NCBI RefSeq assembly: GCF_030814835.1
Contig: NZ_JAUSVS010000006.1
Span: 62,001-126,000, forward strand
DNA length: 64,000 nucleotides
Direction of reading: 5' to 3'
DNA from: Caulobacter ginsengisoli
Lineage (GTDB): Bacteria > Pseudomonadota > Alphaproteobacteria > Caulobacterales > Caulobacteraceae
Made by a program: the position numbers and the translations under genes. Each line of letters starts with the position of its first letter. Position 1 is the stretch's first letter. A model generated the notes under the pieces. The model was not told the DNA's origin. It ran no database searches and saw only the letters and a list, made by a program, of their open reading frames with translations. Shown here in pieces: positions 63,031 to 64,000 of the stretch.

Positions 63031-63678
63031 CTATGGCCTGGCTGTGGCCGCCTTGGGGGGCGGCGGGACAACGAACAGCTTGCCGTCCAGGCTGCCGACC
63101 CGTTGCAGGTCGATCAGCTCGACGCGGGTGGCCCGGGACTGGTTGTCGATGATGGTCCAGCCCGTCAGCGCCAGCGGGCTGTCGGAAAACCGCAGTTCGA
63201 TCTGGCCCGGGGTCTGCTTGCGGCCGTCGCGGGCGACGATCGAGAAGCCGTCGCCGAAACGCCTGACCTCGGTGATCACCACGCCGCGATCCAGGCGGAT
63301 GTCCTTGGCCAGGAACAGGGCCAGCGGCGTGGCGGCCAGGGGCACGCGGCTGGTGGTCTTCAGCCGGGTGTTGGTCTGGGCGACCACCCGGCCGTCGGAG
63401 ACCAGCACCAGGCCGGACGGCGGGTCATAGGCGAAGCGGGCCCGGCCCGGCCGCTGCAGCCAGAGGCGGCCGGTGGTCTGGGTCCCGCGGCTGTCCGTCT
63501 GGCGGAACCGGCCCTGGGCGGCGCTGAGACCTTGCAGATAGGCCACGGCCTGGTCGACCAGCGCCTGGTCGACGGGGGCGAGGGCTGCCTTGGTCGGGGC
63601 GGCGAGGGCCGACGTGGGGAGGGTCGCCAGGGCGGCGCCGGCGGCCAGCAGGGCGCGGCGGGAAAGGTCTCGGTTCAT
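63031..63678 (-). CDS. lolA: Outer membrane lipoprotein carrier LolA-like protein
   Basis: 215 residues from ATG 63678 (MNRDLSRRALLAAGAAL); the RR and hydrophobic stretch form a Tat-like signal ending SALA. The mature part has VAYLQGLSAAQGRFRQ, GTQTTGRLWLQRPGRARF and LTGWTIIDNQSRATRVEL, typical of the LolA half-barrel that ferries lipoproteins across the periplasm. C-terminal VVPPPPKAATARP is a Pro/Ala tail. Longer in-frame reading upstream falls in a palindromic element. Confidence 0.9.
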   Translation of the reverse strand: MNRDLSRRALLAAGAALATLPTSALAAPTKAALAPVDQALVDQAVAYLQGLSAAQGRFRQTDSRGTQTTGRLWLQRPGRARFAYDPPSGLVLVSDGRVVAQTNTRLKTTSRVPLAATPLALFLAKDIRLDRGVVITEVRRFGDGFSIVARDGRKQTPGQIELRFSDSPLALTGWTIIDNQSRATRVELIDLQRVGSLDGKLFVVPPPPKAATARP

Positions 63679-63781
63679 AGAGGCGGGGTGTCTCCGGTTT
63701 GGCCTTCGGATGCAAGCTAACGCGCGGAGGGGGCGAAAAGGCGCCCGGAAAATGGGTGGCGGGCGAATGCCGTGGCGCTTC

Positions 63782-64000
63782 GAGGTGGGATTAAGCCGCT
63801 TCGCGGGAAGGAAGAGAAGGTAGAAGAAGAAGGGTAAGCGGCCGAGACATCTCCGAAGCGCCGCAGGCAATCGAATCCGAAAGACAGCCTGCGGCGCATC
63901 CAGCGAGCCGCTGTCGCTTGCTCTTCTTCTTTGAACTTATCTTCCTGTCGCGAAGCGACCCCAAAATCCCACCTGACAGCTTGCGAGGCGGAAGCGGCGT
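63782..64000. repeat. MITE-like palindromic element, copy E (near window edge)
   Basis: The left arm GGTGGGATTAAGCCGCTTCG with a purine tract pairs with the right arm TCGCGAAGCGACCCCAAAAT. The centre has CGCCGCAGGC/GCCTGCGGCG around CAATCGAATCCG. It is closest to copy A at 5849. The rest of the gap 63679-63781 holds nothing I recognise. Confidence 0.82.

Noticed and set aside
63679..63870. Upstream extension of lolA
   Set aside because: It lies partly in palindromic copy E and would put 64 residues before the signal peptide.
1..64000. tRNA, rRNA or CRISPR features
   Set aside because: I looked in the intergenic gaps and found no TTCGAATC-type tRNA arms with a matching cloverleaf, no rRNA sequence and no regularly spaced repeats.

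Overview
The window is GC-rich, gene-dense DNA with short operons and very little foreign material. Gene content and order point to an alphaproteobacterium of the family Caulobacteraceae (a Phenylobacterium or Caulobacter relative). The main evidence is the block mnmE - parS sites - mnmG - rsmG - parA - parB - holA - lptE - leuS - DUF3576 lipoprotein - ntrZ-like gene - thiE - yggS - cenR-like regulator. A second block reads dnaQ, coaE, aroE, maf, ppsR | long intergenic gap | hemE, hemH, hemJ, rho. In Caulobacter crescentus the gap between hemE and the RP001-type gene (ppsR) is the chromosomal replication origin, Cori. The equivalent gap here (29312-30142) carries two exact TTAA-N7-TTAA CtrA boxes, DnaA-like boxes and a cluster of GANTC (CcrM) sites, so I read it as the origin. 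Four parS-like sites, three of them exact, lie 11-18 kb away beside mnmE, mnmG and parAB.

Layout. 1-3458: hisF (cut by the window edge), hisA, hisH, hisB and an adenosine-kinase-like sugar kinase, all on the minus strand with overlapping starts and stops. 3.6-9.3 kb: an ATP-grasp ligase, nth, a DUF2244 membrane protein, an AraC/alkyltransferase fusion, a NIPSNAP/ArsR divergent pair and an unknown gene between two ~220-bp direct repeats. 9.5-13.1 kb: hslV - DUF4440 protein - hslU, divergent from a MoeB/ThiF E1-like gene. 13.3-20.5 kb: an alpha/beta hydrolase and three tandem paralogous S9 peptidases with Tat-like signals. 20.8-25.3 kb: gyaR-like dehydrogenase, SH3 lipoprotein, fabA, fabB, fabI, with telomere-like G-rich hairpins after several of them. 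25.3-35.2 kb: replication, shikimate and haem genes around the origin, ending with rho. 35.4-40.1 kb: quinone reductase, RidA, threonine/serine dehydratase-like enzyme, ArsR regulator and small conserved proteins. 40-50.7 kb: mnmE, a BlaI/M56-peptidase/TonB-receptor module, mnmG, rsmG, parA, parB. 50.7-64 kb: S41 peptidase, AraC regulator, holA, lptE, leuS, DUF3576, ntrZ-like, thiE, yggS, cenR-like, a probable PIN-domain toxin-antitoxin pair, xth and lolA.

The most unusual material is non-coding. A family of ~220-330-bp MITE-like palindromic elements occurs five times in 64 kb, once inside the presumed origin gap. There are also several other families of long inverted or direct intergenic repeats. 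One such repeat sits in frame inside the 5' end of rsmG. Three hairpins with G-quadruplex potential supply or abut stop codons in the fab region. I saw no rRNA, tRNA, CRISPR array, transposase, integrase or prophage gene.
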